Source: Alisma plantago-aquatica (lineage: Eukaryota; Streptophyta; Magnoliopsida; Alismatales; Alismataceae). From it: a stretch of 64,000 nucleotides of DNA. Under the pieces are notes generated by a model. The model saw nothing but the letters and a program-made list of their open reading frames with translations. It had not been told where the DNA came from and searched no databases. Position 1 is the first letter of the stretch. Every line of letters starts with the position of its first letter. The stretch lies in NCBI GenBank assembly GCA_963693085.1, contig OY856411.1, positions 69,491,001-69,555,000 of the forward strand, in the 5' to 3' direction. The translations under genes were made by a program, and so were the position numbers. Below are positions 10,841 to 23,338 of the stretch, piece by piece.

Positions 10841-12224
10841 AAGGTGAAAATGTTTTCTCATATTGAGGTGTGTGCTAAGATGAGGTCATCATCATCAAGC
10901 TTCAGACCTTCGAAATCTACTGCCATTCATATGGTGATTTCATCATTTATCCAAAAGGAAATTTCAAGAAGAAAGAAATGATCAACATGAAATGAAGAGT
11001 TGAATTCAATAATAACATTTAAGGGTTCAAGTTATATAACCCACCTTCAAAGTTGAATCCAAGCTTCAAGCTTCATGTATTTAATGGTGAATGAAGCTTT
11101 CTCAACTGTCCAAGGTCCGTTCTCAACTCTTTAGATGCAAAGGATGATCAAGGTTGAACATTGAATGGAGAAAAGAAGAGAATGAGTGTTGAAATTCAAT
11201 TTCCACCATGAATTCAAGGTTGAAGATGAATATGGAGCTTACCTACAGGTTGGGGCACGTTCTACTCTTTCTCATAATCTCCTTAGTCTTTGTCCCAAGC
11301 AAAGAAAGAAAGTGGTTTGCAAAATGGCCTTTCAAATAAGGAGAAAATTGAATATATGTGATTGATTTCCTAGGAGAGAGAAAGTAGAAGAAAATCCATC
11401 CATTTTCTTGCCACAGCCCCCCCTCCACTTCCTTGTCTTCGAAGCCATCTTCCTTGCCTTCAAAAACCTCTCGTTTATCCTTGAATTAAAAGCCACCACT
11501 TTAAGCATCTTAATCATTATAATACTATTATCCATTTTTAGTGGACAATTCTTTTTAATTAACAAATGCAAGTCGATTTCTTCACCTACTTAGGATATTT
11601 CGGTGCAAATCAAGGCATTTGGACGTCCTTGCATTATAGGATTTCAAATACAGCCTTTTTTATTAATGGGCACTTCAATTAATATATTTATTTTGCTACA
11701 AATTAAATTAGGGTTTCAATTATGCTTAAATCTTGATTATTTTATTATCACGATTATCTCTCCTCAAAAGAGATTCAAATGAGACGCCCCTCTGATTTTC
11801 TTATCTCTAATTGATACCAAGAAACATTAGGGACTCTCTAGAAGTGGTATTTTTCATATTGAACCCTAGGTTTTAGATAAATTGCACATTACACCAAAAC
11901 TAAGTTTTAATGCACAAACATTGCTTAATAAGCTCTTTCTTGGTGCTCAGGCTTCCACAAGCCATACCTCTACATCATTTTCATTATTATGATGCTTCAA
12001 CACTTGAGGAACATTTGCAAATTAACCCCTCAACTTGGGTAATTTGCACATTATTCCAAAACAGGCAAAACATTGTTTTCAACATTATTCAAAAAGGACT
12101 AAAATTGAAACATAAGTTCCTCTTGAGCCTTAATTATTTTTCAAAAGATAAGAGCAAGTATATAATTATCTTTCTTAAATAAAACATCTAGAGTTAAAGC
12201 ATAACTCAGGTCAGGGATGTTACA

Positions 12225-14316
12225 TAGATCAACCATGTTGATTGCTATGAGCCGCACCCAGTCTCTCGCAAATGCCGATGATCGCACCAGTCATTTGCTC
12301 TCTCACCCCGCCACACCAACTCGCAAGCTACCACTCCTAGCCACCCAGGCACACTATCTAGCCTGACCTTGCAGGCCTAATCTCGGCCCATTTAAGGTTA
12401 AACCTCTCCTAAAATTTCATTTAGTAGAAACTTCAAAACCTTGTATCTTTCTCATATCTTAACCAAATTCTATGTTATTATATATTATTTTGATCAGAAA
12501 AAACCACCTTTTTAATGGTGATGACTGTTGTTCCTTATATCATTCATATTTCTACTGGTTTTCTTTTTAAACAACACCCCCTTATTTTATGATGTAAAAG
12601 TTGTACTTTTGTGCAATAAATGATGGATCTTGAGCAAATGTGTGGTTTTAGGCCTTTTTGATCCTTTTTGAAAAATGTCAACTTTGAAATTAGTAACCTA
12701 ATCTGACCTTTGTATTCTACTAGACCAATATCTCATGATAAATGATCTATGCTTGACTAATAAGACCTCAAATGCCTAGCTTGTACATTAAAATGACTAA
12801 GTTGACCTAGTTGTGTCCACATGATGAAATATTATTGAAATGCACATCCCATACTGAACCATATATGCTTTCTTTCAGATCAGACCCTTTTATGACTTGG
12901 AATACTAAATACCATGTAATGCACTCTTGTACTCTTTGATTTCATATAACTTAGATGTGACACCTAGCATTCTCTAAATGTACATGCTAACCTTGGGAAC
13001 TCTAATCTTGTAAGAATGAGGCTCTAACATTGTACATGATATCTTAATGACTTCAAATCAGTAATATCATCTTGCTATAGCTCTCCATCCTAACTTGTTC
13101 TATTTTAATGCTTCAATGACCTTGAAATGTACCAATCTTGCTTGAAAATGATCTAGTATGATTAGTTATGTTTGTATGATCAAATCATGACAAGTATTCA
13201 TTTTTTATGATCCCCATGACCCCAAATCAATTATGATCTCACCTTATATCTAATCTAAAGTGGATGTTGACCCTGCAACCAAAGTAGCCTTGGTAATGCT
13301 TGAAACTATGATGTTAATTATATGCTTGGTGACATGATGGGATATGTTTGAAGGCTTTGGAGACCAAGACCTAGGGAAACATCAACACGACTCATATGAT
13401 GTTTAGATTATCAATAACCCTTTGGATCTAAGACACCATGCTATATCTTTTCCTTATGAGGTACCCTTCGAATCTCTAGGATCTTACTCAATAATTCTTA
13501 ATGTTGTACTCTACTCACAAGGTATGCTTACTCTCTTGACCCTACTATGGTATTGGCTTGTATGTATGTATGATCGTACGAATGCTCAGCTAGTTAATTA
13601 CTTGTTTGAGCTACTTGTTCCTTATGACTAGTATGTTCGTTTTGCTTGGTATATGTTGAACAAACATTAAACCTAATTGGACTTGTCCATTATACAAACC
13701 TAACATACCTGCTTGTATTCTCGAGGTAAGGGCACAAGGTCTGATGTCTTACTTGAGATGTCAAGATAAGACAGGCATGTCGATAAAAAGGGTTGTCTAA
13801 TCTTGAGCACCCTTAAAGACCCTTCCAATGGGAAGCTAGTCAATGGCCATAATTTGTTGTTAAGTATAATGGAAATACGCTTAAAACATGCTTGTATTAA
13901 ATACCCTCATTAATTGTTCTCACTTGGTTTATTCTTCTTGGTATATATGATTTTTCTAGTCAAGCAGATTTTACTATACTCTTAAATAGTTTACATGCCC
14001 TTTTCATAGTGTACTTAATGCTTTAGAATTAATATGTTTTGTTAATCAAATTTGTAGTTTCCAAATGAAGATCCACTACACTCAAGACTCTAAGCTCTGA
14101 AATGAAACAATAATGGGTATACTTAAATCTAGAAATGGGTACATGTCTCTTATCTCCATGTTTAATATCTTGTTGTCTCTTATCTTGTTCTTGTTTGTGG
14201 TTTTATTCATGCATATGTTATGTGATCCATTCTAGGGACGGACGCCCATGTCCACTCACCTTTGACTTTGTAGCCATTAGGAGTGTGGACTTAGGGTAAC
14301 AAACGGTTATGTGACA
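12225..14316 (+). repeat. Element B 5' LTR, 3' portion
   Basis: It matches 36412-37220 and then 45831-47125. It ends GGTTATGTGACA at 14316, just before the PBS. The 5' portion of the LTR is cut off by the insertion of element A. CG dinucleotides in the GC-rich start have partly become TG or CA relative to the 3' LTR. A 69-codon frame at 13422-13631 is also open in the 3' LTR (46231-46440), but it resembles nothing known and is not called as a gene. Confidence 0.88.
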
Positions 14317-14318
14317 AA

Positions 14319-14331
14319 TGGTATCATAGCC
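14319..14331 (+). other. Element B primer-binding site
   Basis: TGGTATCATAGCC starts two bases after the LTR end and differs by one base from the initiator-Met tRNA complement TGGTATCAGAGCC. Confidence 0.85.
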
Positions 14332-16278
14332 ATCACATATCCTCAATGTGTGTTTAATAACCCAATTTCACATACCCTAGAGAGTCTTCTAGTATCTCAT
14401 CTCTTCTTTATGGAAAACCCTAAGCCACCCATTAGATGATTAGTTAGCTTCTCGTCTCCTCATGTGATCCTACTACTCTTGACTATCAATTACATGATCT
14501 CTTGATTTTGGGTAGCTTATGTAAGGGGAAAGATTAAAATTTGAATGAAATAGAAAAATTTGAGTAAAATGATGATGATGTCATGATCTGACCTTAAATT
14601 GAAAACTCTATTATGACTAATGAAAGTACTCTAGGAGTTAAACACTCAAGTATGACCCCTCATACCATGTGAACTCAATTTTACCAAATCTAGACCACAT
14701 GCTTTCTATGTTTGAGGTAAATTGATAACAATCTTTATAGATGAGACAAGGAGAATTTGTACCTTATACCTCATAGTTTATGAGGTCCCTATTTGATTGA
14801 ATATCCATGGTGCCTTATTATTGACCAATCCTCAAACATGATTAAGCATCCCCCCATTTGATATGTATGATGATTATGCCTTGGAATGACTATACTTTAG
14901 GACACTTAAAATCATGATGAAGGGCTCTTATACAAGAGGAAATTCCCCTATTGACTTGTATGCCCCTTGGTAACCTCGATCTTAAATAATGTGGTGCACC
15001 CGAATCTCACTATTGCACGATTATGCTCTAACTCTTGGACTGCCCCATTTGACTTCTTGATTTCTAATATATATCCTTACCTTGACTATGAAAGGAAGGG
15101 AACATGATTATGACCATGATATTGTGAAATATTGAAATATGGTTTCCCTATTATGACGTTATCTTGCAAAATCTTGAAATATGATTGCCCTATTATGATC
15201 TTGATCTTCTACATTGTGACTCTATGAAGAATGATTTGATAATGGATACTCTTCCTATTTAAATATGCATTATGGATCATGACTAATGTATACTAAAGTT
15301 CAAAGATTAGGGTGGTAGTTGACTTATAACTCCCCTGACCCAGGTCACACTCAATTATGACGGTCTCTAAATTCTCATCTTGATGATTATTTAGAGTTTG
15401 GAAAGGTAACCCCTTCCACCCGATTGTGATTTCTTGACCTAAGTCTCTAATAGGTCAGACCTATGATGATATTGATACTCGATCTTGAATCTCGATTTGA
15501 TGAAGATCATGAATATGATGATTTTGACTATAGCTTGTGGTTGATTTCCTAGAAATAACTAGGTTAGATCGTCATCAACCTTGAATACCAAGATAATGAA
15601 CTTGATATTAATGCCACAAAATGTTGAATGATGCTCAAAATGTTGCTCGATTGTTGTAAATGGATGAATGATCACCCCTAAGGTCTAAATAGGAATCTAG
15701 ACCCTAGCTTTAAAATGTGTGTACCTATTACTTGGATGTACAAACATGATTCTCAATATTGCATAATGAAATCTTTACTCATGTATAATGATATTGATAT
15801 TGATTTAACTCCTATGGTCACCCTATTTGGATCTTGAGGTCACACTCAATATATGATTAATGACTTTCATGACCCCAAATATCAAAAATGTAAAATTATG
15901 ATTATGTTGACTCGCTCGATTTATGACCTAGGGTTAAGCTCCATGGGGACTAGGGAGGGACCTTCCATCGACTTTAAGCATGAAATCATGATGTTGAAAT
16001 GTGAAGTCTGTCTCAAACTGTTGAAATATGAAACCTCAATCATGGATGTATAACCCCACCTAGGCCAATGTAGAAGCTAAAAACCTAAATTTTGGGATAA
16101 AAGTCATGTCTTACTCTTGAAGCCTATTCATTTGACTTGAAATGTGACCTCTCCAAACTTAGTGATATATAGAATAATCTCTCCAATGTGTGACTCGTGT
16201 GATGATATTTCCCAATTTGATGTTCCATATGACTATGTGTTGACCTTGATGATCAACTTCTCGATTTGAGATGGTGAC
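14332..16278 (+). other. Element B interior, left part (non-coding)
   Basis: About 2 kb of AT-rich sequence rich in TGATGA and ATGACC words, with stops in every frame. No gag, zinc-knuckle or pol motif is visible. GTGAC at 16274-16278 is the left target-site duplication of element D. Confidence 0.7.
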
Positions 16279-19134
16279 TGGAACATACCAAAACTTTGAC
16301 ATATTCTCTTTTTGGCCCTTTCCCAATATTTTCTATCATTTCTATACTTTTTGGCCTTGATGCTTAATTGTGGAATTTATAGTAGTTTGGTGAACATTTA
16401 TTTTTTATTTGTACCAATAAAAGGGTTTGTGCATAAATACATCAGTTAAAGTATATTTAAGGATATTATTAGGTGTTATAAACCTTAATCTAACTTTTTT
16501 ATGTGTTTTGAAATCATAAAATAAGCCTAAGTTTCAAATTTGGTTCAACTTGAATGTTGTTTGTGCAAGTTATGCAATTTTAGGAACATTTTGGACTTTT
16601 ATGCAATTTACCCAATTGGTAGGTTTTCTTTGCAAATTATTATGTGCATTATAATACTTAGATATTCCCTTACCATTATCGTGTTTTTGAAGCATGGGGC
16701 ACTAGTTGCACCTTGGTTTGAAGGTGTTTCTCTCCAAGGGCATTTTAGGAATTACCCTCTTTATAAATGAGCTTTTCTTTAAAGGCTATCAACTAATGAG
16801 GTTATTTCCTTGATTGGAGGACGGTGGGGATGTCCTAGAAGTCTCCAAGGGCTTTTAGGACCGACATTTGATATACAAGAAGCCTCTATGAGCTGTACTC
16901 TTGCATGGCCATGAAGCCCTAGGCTAAAGACACATGGAAAGTCCCATAGACACCTCATGCTTGACCTCTTTCTTTATATGGCCATATCTAGCCCTTCCCC
17001 AACTCCCAATTCAAACACTCTTGCTCTCCTTCTCTTTCCCCCATCTTAGAGCCTCGTTCCTACTCTGTTTAGCCACAAATGTGTTGTCCCAAGGTAAAAG
17101 AGAGTGCTTACCTTGGTGAAGAAGGCTCCTAGGGTTCCAAATTTGCTCTATTTAGGGTTTCTAAATATCCTTCTTGGTGATTTCGATCAAAAATAGTAAG
17201 TTTCATCCTTTCCTTCCCTGTTATCATTCTGTTAGTCTTCCTACCACCTTATTCCAGGTCAAAACCATGACCTTCCATGGTAAAACTCCACCTAGAGCCC
17301 TAAAACACCACAGCTCCATGTTCTTTTGTCAGGGTTTTTCACCCCTAAAGTGGAGAAGATCCTTCTTGCTTGAGATAGGAACTTTGTTGGAGGAACCAGC
17401 CTCTATAAGCTTGGGAACCTTGCTGCTTGGACCTGTCCACTTTCCCTAGAGGTGAGTTTCATAACCTTCTTCTCATATATTGCTTACTACATGCTTAAAA
17501 CTCATGCTTCTATGTTCAAAATTGATGATATCCATCTCTATTCACCATGTTCTTCTAGGGTTTTGGTTTCTTTCTATTTTACCTTCTCTAGAAGATCTAG
17601 TTTGGTTACCTATGCAACTCCAATACTTGATCTTGGGTCAAATGGTGTTTTCTCCCTCTCTCTCTTTGCTTGTCCCGTTCGGTTTGATGATGTGTCGATT
17701 TCTGATTGGCCGAATTTTGATAACTCATAATTTTTGATTTGTTTGTCCAAAAATTAAAGTAAAATATATTATGAACTCATAATAACACGTTATTTTTAAT
17801 AAAAATATTTTCAATTATTGGTTTTGAGTTTTGTTGAAGGTGGTTTTCTAGAAAATGATTTAATTACATAAAATCACCAAAAATACACTCTGAACATCAT
17901 AACTTCAAAATATACAAAATTATATGTTTTCCTAATCAGGAGAACATAATAAGATCAATGGTGATATTTTCAGAGTCTAAATTAGGCTTTGCTCAAAAAG
18001 TCAAAAATAAGGGTTTTCTTTATATTAATGCATATAACCTACACTAATAGATGGTTATACATTGGAAATAGGAAAAGTTGATCTTGGACTCAATAAAGTG
18101 ATGAAAGTTGATAGTTGAAATGTTATGAGAGGATACCTATTTATGTATGTGCATTCCTTACACCCTAAGTTGGGATAATTGTGAACCAACCCTATTTTCC
18201 CTAATGAGGCTTGAAAAGAACCCTATTTCCTTTATTTATACTTCTCTTATTCAAATAGCCTCAAAATCAGATTTGAGATATTATTTATTGGGTCTTGGTA
18301 CCCCACTACTGTGTTCTACTTATGTGATGCTATTACTTGCCATGGATTCATTTCTAGAATGATGATTTTATTAGACTATTTAGCTATAGTGGTACTTATG
18401 TACAACCACCCATAGTTAGGGCATGTTAATTCACACTAGGGAATGTCTTATTCTCCCCCAGGGAATGTGTTATTTCTCCCCTATAAAATTTTTATAGGTG
18501 ACTGGGAATGTATTAATTCTCCCCTCACCTATAGGTTGAAGGTCCGTTAGTTGCCTCAACCCTACTTAGTTAAAGTAGTCAATATTAATCATGCATGTAA
18601 TTATTTTGTTATGGAAAACATCTATTTGATTATGCATCATTCTCTTGGTCTTCTCATCTTATGATGATTCAATATCTTTATGTTTCATGTTATTTACTTA
18701 TCTCTTGTACTTGTTCATAATGTTGATACATACCTTGTTTCCTTTCCTTTTTGCTGGGTACTCTCCCAACCATCCAAGTTAGGACAAGATGTTGAGTTGA
18801 ACCAGGAGAACATAGCTTTGGGCATAGATCTAGCACTTGGAGATGTTGCTCTGGAGACAAGATTTGAAGTAGTTTAGACTTCCCTCTATCTAGATCCTTT
18901 TTGTTGTATCCTGTTGTAAACTCTAATGGGAGATTTTGATGTACTTGTGTAATCTTTTATGAAAGTTGAATATAGTCAGTTATTTTTATTCCACTCCTAC
19001 ACTTTGGTCTTTTGCATACCATTATAATAAATTTGGAAAATTTATACCTATTCCAACATGCCTTTGAGTGTGTTTGGAATGGATGTTAATTCTTCAAAAT
19101 TATTTTAGTAAGGGGGTGATCCCGCCTCCTTACA
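16279..19134 (+). repeat. Element D 5' LTR (2.86 kb)
   Basis: It starts TGGAACATACC (3' LTR: TGTAACATATCG) and ends at about CTCCTTACA before the PBS. A TATA-like TATAAAT lies at 16762-16768, conserved at 21717-21723 in the other LTR, and is a candidate core promoter. The several short frames at 16934-17737 are not supported as genes: those near 17452-17737 reappear in the 3' LTR simply because the LTRs are copies. Confidence 0.88.
17089..17116 (+). repeat. Conserved hairpin in element D LTR
   Basis: Perfect 9-bp arms CCAAGGTAA and TTACCTTGG around a 10-nt loop. The 3' LTR copy (about 33580-33608) keeps AAGGTAA and TTACCTT. It lies downstream of the candidate TATA box, so it could be in the transcript. 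Its role is unknown. Confidence 0.6.
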
Positions 19135-19137
19135 ACA

Positions 19138-19150
19138 TGGTATTAGAGAC
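19138..19150 (+). other. Element D primer-binding site
   Basis: TGGTATTAGAGAC just inside the LTR is a slightly diverged initiator-Met type primer site. Confidence 0.75.
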
Positions 19151-21222
19151 CATGGTAGTCAAAAAATGACTATTTCAATTTTATCTCCCTAGTTAGAATA
19201 CTTGCCTTACCGTTAAGTGACATGTTTGCCCTAGAGTTGATCAATAGATGATGAAGGGTTGATTTAGGATCCTATAGTTTCACACTAGAATAATGATGAA
19301 TAGATCCCTGAAATACTTACAACTAAAAGATGCATAAGTAACCGTAGTAACCTGAGGTTGTTTAGCTTGGCCTTTAGGCAGTTACTAGGACATGAAGTTG
19401 AAAGCAAAGGTGTCTAGAAAGGATCAGGGTTCGGGAGCTGGCAAGATTTTCCTCCTCACCACTACCTTAGTTTACGAGGACTCCCAAATCCATATGATAC
19501 CGACTTTGCCTGACCTGATATGAATTGTCTGAAAAAGCATGCTTTTAGGCAATAGTAGCCTTATACATCTATATGATTTATCTTTAGGGACCCTAATATG
19601 TTGAGCTAGTCTCCCAAGTGGAATTACTTGTTTGAGGATGGATACCTAATATAGTTCCCTTATGACCATAGAACCACATATTTGGATAGTTATCCCTGTA
19701 ACCTAGACTTTGGAGTTTGGTGTTTAGTAAGTAATCAGAGTGCACAGTGAAGCGTGATGGCTCTTGTATATAGTCTACTTAGATTTACCCTTTTACCTCT
19801 AGATTAGTTTGGCTTGGTAGGTCAAACCTTTTAAGGGGTGGAGAGTAGTTGGTTTGATGATGTTTGGGTAGTTATATTTTGAGGATGAAATCCTTTCCAA
19901 GGGGATGGAGTCACGTAAGATACTAAAATCTAGCTACTCTGACTTTAGAAACCCTAACTCCCTAATTAGGAAATTAGTGTGTTTGAATCCTTAGTTTTGA
20001 CCAAACAAGTTATAGTTGTAACCACATGTTTCTTGGAACTTAAAAGAACATATAACGATCATATAATGAATAGTTCATATGTTTGAACCCTAATGAATAT
20101 CTAATGCACATAATAAGAGTAACTCACATTTTAATACTGATAGTGGATAAGCATGATGTTGACCATGTCATAAACCAATAAACCCTAATGATATGATGGT
20201 CAAGATAATTGTAATATAACCTTGGACTTAATGCATCCTAAGAAGGTATAGGTGAATAATAATGATCATGTTAACCTAAACCCTAAGTTGTAATCATCTA
20301 ACCTTAACTTATACATCCTTAATGACATTCATGATACATTAGTATCACTAGGTGTCATAATCAGATAGTATACTTTAATACACAAAAATGATACATCATC
20401 ACCTAATCATACATTAATTAGGTCATCAATATGAAATGCATATCTCCTTGTTCTCTAATACACACCTAATTAATCACCTAATCATTACTTGGTATGTGAA
20501 TGAAATCATTAATATGTAATATGTCCCACGTTGATCACTAAAATACATATAATGACTTTAATATGGATAAGAAGTAATTGGATTCACATAAATGTTCATA
20601 ATCAATAATAAGAAGTGAATAAATATGAGAAAATGATTAATGATGTCAATAATGTAAAAAAAGGTATAAGTAATTAATGTGACATTATTTGAATTAATTG
20701 TAACAAATTGCATAAAATGTCTTAGTTCATGCAAAATAATTTTTTACAATACAATAGTTGATAATAGAGACTAAATCCTAATTATTAAGGATAATAATCA
20801 AGTATGTTGAGATAAATGAGTAAACCCTAATTGCGCTAAAACTCTTCATGAGATAAATAATAAATATATAGGACTTTGTGTATAATAATAAAATATAACT
20901 CTTTTGGAAACAAAGTAAATATAACATGACACCGTTAAAAGAATAATAAAGATGATATAATATCATAATGAATACAATATTAATAGGCCTAAAATGTTAA
21001 CTGTGTTATATAAAAAAAATCTTAAAATTGGAACCCTTAGTGATCCATGAGAACCTGACCTGTGTGGAGTTGCTTGAGAAGGTTTTGAACTCCCAAGTTA
21101 AGTAGTTGAAAAATAAGGAGTTTGAGTTAGTGAAAGTTTTGGTTGAAGTTTTATGGTTTGGAGGAGATAACCTAGGAGTTAAAGATAATATGTTGCATAC
21201 TAACCCTCCTCTCTTTGCTTGT
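19151..21222 (+). other. Element D interior (non-coding)
   Basis: AT-rich, without gag or pol similarity. It aligns with 40560-42394 of element C, for example in the GTGTCTAGAAAGG and TTTTCCTCC blocks at about 19410-19460. A second pol-end/PPT block lies inside it at 19871-19910. Confidence 0.75.
19871..19910 (+). other. Internal (second) pol-end/PPT block of element D
   Basis: ATTTTGAGGATGAAATCC followed by AAGGGGATGGAG is the motif that normally abuts a 3' LTR, yet here it lies about 1.35 kb before it. The same arrangement is present in element C (41195-41231). Confidence 0.75.
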
Positions 21223-21260
21223 GATTTTGAGGAAGAAATCCTATTTAAGGGGTGGAGTGC
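21223..21260 (+). other. Terminal PPT of element D
   Basis: ATTTTGAGGAAGAAATCC followed by AAGGGGTGGAG immediately precedes the TGTAACATATCG start of the 3' LTR at 21261. Confidence 0.8.
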
Positions 21261-21943
21261 TGTAACATATCGAAACTTTGACATATTCTCTTTTTGGCCC
21301 TTTCCCAATATTTTCCTATCGTCTTTATACTTTTTGGCCTTGATGCTTAAATTGTGGATTTATAGTGATTTGGTGAACATTTATTCACTATTTGTACCAA
21401 TAAAAGGGTTTGTACACAAATAATTAGGGTTATAAACCTTAATCTAACTTTTTAATGTGTTTTGAAATCATAAAATAAGCCTAAGTTTCAAATTTGGTTC
21501 AATTTGAATGTCGTTTGTGCAAGTTATGCAATTTTAGGAACATTTTGGACTTTTATGTAATTTACCAAATTGGTAGGTTTTCTTTGCAAATTATCATGTG
21601 CACTATAATAATTAGATATTCCCTTACCATTCTCATGTTTTTGAACCATGGGGCACCTAGTTGCACCTTGGTTTGAAGGTTTTTCTCTCCAAGGGCATTT
21701 TAGGGATTACCCTCTTTATAAATGAGCTTATCTTTTAAAAGCTATCAACCAATGACGTTATTTCTTTGATTGGAGGACGGTGGGGATAGCCTAGAAGTCT
21801 CCATATGATTTTAGGACCGACCTTTGATATACAAGAAGCCTCTATGAGTTGTCCTCTTGCATGGACATGAAGCCCTAGGCTAAAGACACATGGAAAGTCC
21901 CATAGACACCTCATGCTTGACCTCTTTCTTTATATAGCCGTAT
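21261..21943 (+). repeat. Element D 3' LTR, first part
   Basis: It aligns with the first ~0.7 kb of the D 5' LTR and is interrupted at 21943 by solo LTR E. CGTAT at 21939-21943 is the left TSD of E. Confidence 0.9.
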
Positions 21944-23338
21944 TGTAATATCCCTGACCTGGGTTATGCCTTAACCCTGTGTGTTTTGCTTAAGAAAGTT
22001 AATTAGATCCTCAATTTTATTTTGTGAAAAGTATTTAAGGCTCAAGAGGAACTTATGTTTCAATTTTAGTCCTTTTTGAATAATGTTGAAGCAATGTTTG
22101 CTTATTTTGGACTAAAGTGCAATTTATCCAATTTGAGGGGTTAACTTGCAAATTGTATATGATAAAATGTTCCTAAAATGTTGAAGCATCGTAAGAATGA
22201 GAATGATGTTGTGGTATGGCTTGTGGTAGCCTGAGTACCAAGACAAAGCTTGTTAAGCAATGTTTGTGCATTAAAACCTAGTTTTGGTGTAATGTGCAAT
22301 TTACCCAAAACCCAGGGTTCAATATGCAAAATACCACTTCTAGAGGGTCCCTCATGTTTTTTGGCATCATGTAGAGAAAAGAAAATGAGAGGGACACCTC
22401 ATTTGAATCACTTTTGAAGAGAGAGAATCTTGATATTAAAATAATCAAGATTTAAGCATAATTGGAACCCTAATTCAATTTAATGCAAAAATAAAAATAT
22501 TAATTGAAGTGCCTTCAAAAAAAAACGAGATGATTGAATTTGCTTAATAGTGGGCGTCCTTGATCCTTGCAAAGGCACTCAAAAATATCTAAGTGAGTGG
22601 AGAGCCCACTCACATTAGTTAAAGGAAAAAGTAATATCCACTAACTTATGGATATTATTATTATATGATTAAGGTGCTTAATTTCTTTTCCTTTAAATCA
22701 TGGATAATTGAAGGGAATGAAAGGCAAGGAAGGAGGCTTCGTATGTAAGGAAGAAGGGGGGGCAAGTGGCAAGGAAATGGAGGAATTATCCCCTACATTC
22801 TCTCTCTTAAAAAGAAATTCAATAATACACATATATACTCACATATCCATAACTTGAAAGGGTTATTTCGAAACCACTTTCACTCTTTTCTTGCAAAATG
22901 ACCAAGGGAGCTTAGGAGCAGGAGGAGGACGATCCCCAACCTGTAGGTAAGCTCCATGGTCCTCTTTCACCTTGATTTCATGGTGGAAATTACAAATCAA
23001 TGCTTGATTTCTTCTTTTCTCCCTTCAAACTTCAACCCTAGCCATTCTTTTCACTCAAAGACTTGAGGACGAGCTTTGGATAGTTGAAGGAGTTGCTTTC
23101 ACCATTGAATATGTGGAGTTTGAATCTTTTAAGATTTTTTGGAGGCGGGTTTTATAACTTAAATCCTTAATGTTATTATTGCATTCAATTCTTCATCAAC
23201 TGTTGATCATTTTGTTCTTATTGAAATTCATTTGATCAAAATCAATGGAACCACTATGAGAATTACAGAAAATTATGAAGGATCGTAGATTGATGATGAT
23301 GACATCATCCTAAGCACACATCTCAATAATATCTAAAG

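Larger units (their letters stand above)
1..12224 (-). mobile_element. Element A: gypsy-type LTR retrotransposon, gag only, no pol
   Basis: Two near-identical long LTRs (1-4418, cut by the window edge, and 7046-12224) flank a 2.6-kb interior (4419-7045). The minus-strand orientation follows from gag (6945 to 5872), an iMet-type PBS beside the right LTR and a pol-end/PPT-like block beside the left LTR. In the sense direction the LTR begins TGTAACATCCCTGACC and ends GTGTATCACA. The interior has gag but no protease, reverse transcriptase, RNase H or integrase, so the element is non-autonomous and would need pol in trans. It interrupts the 5' LTR of element B: the right flank AGATCAACC resumes the B LTR sequence seen at 36412. 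The left flank and TSD lie outside the window. Confidence 0.9.
7046..12224 (-). repeat. Element A 5' LTR (right copy, complete, 5.18 kb)
   Basis: Plus-strand ends are TGTGATACACC at 7046 and GGGATGTTACA at 12224. In sense order the LTR contains a ~1.4-kb leader region, the AAACGGTCT palindrome array, telomere-like repeats, a short (TTA)n, the 37-bp minisatellite and a ~0.8-kb tail. Short frames inside it have no recognisable similarity and are not conserved in solo LTR E. Confidence 0.92.
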
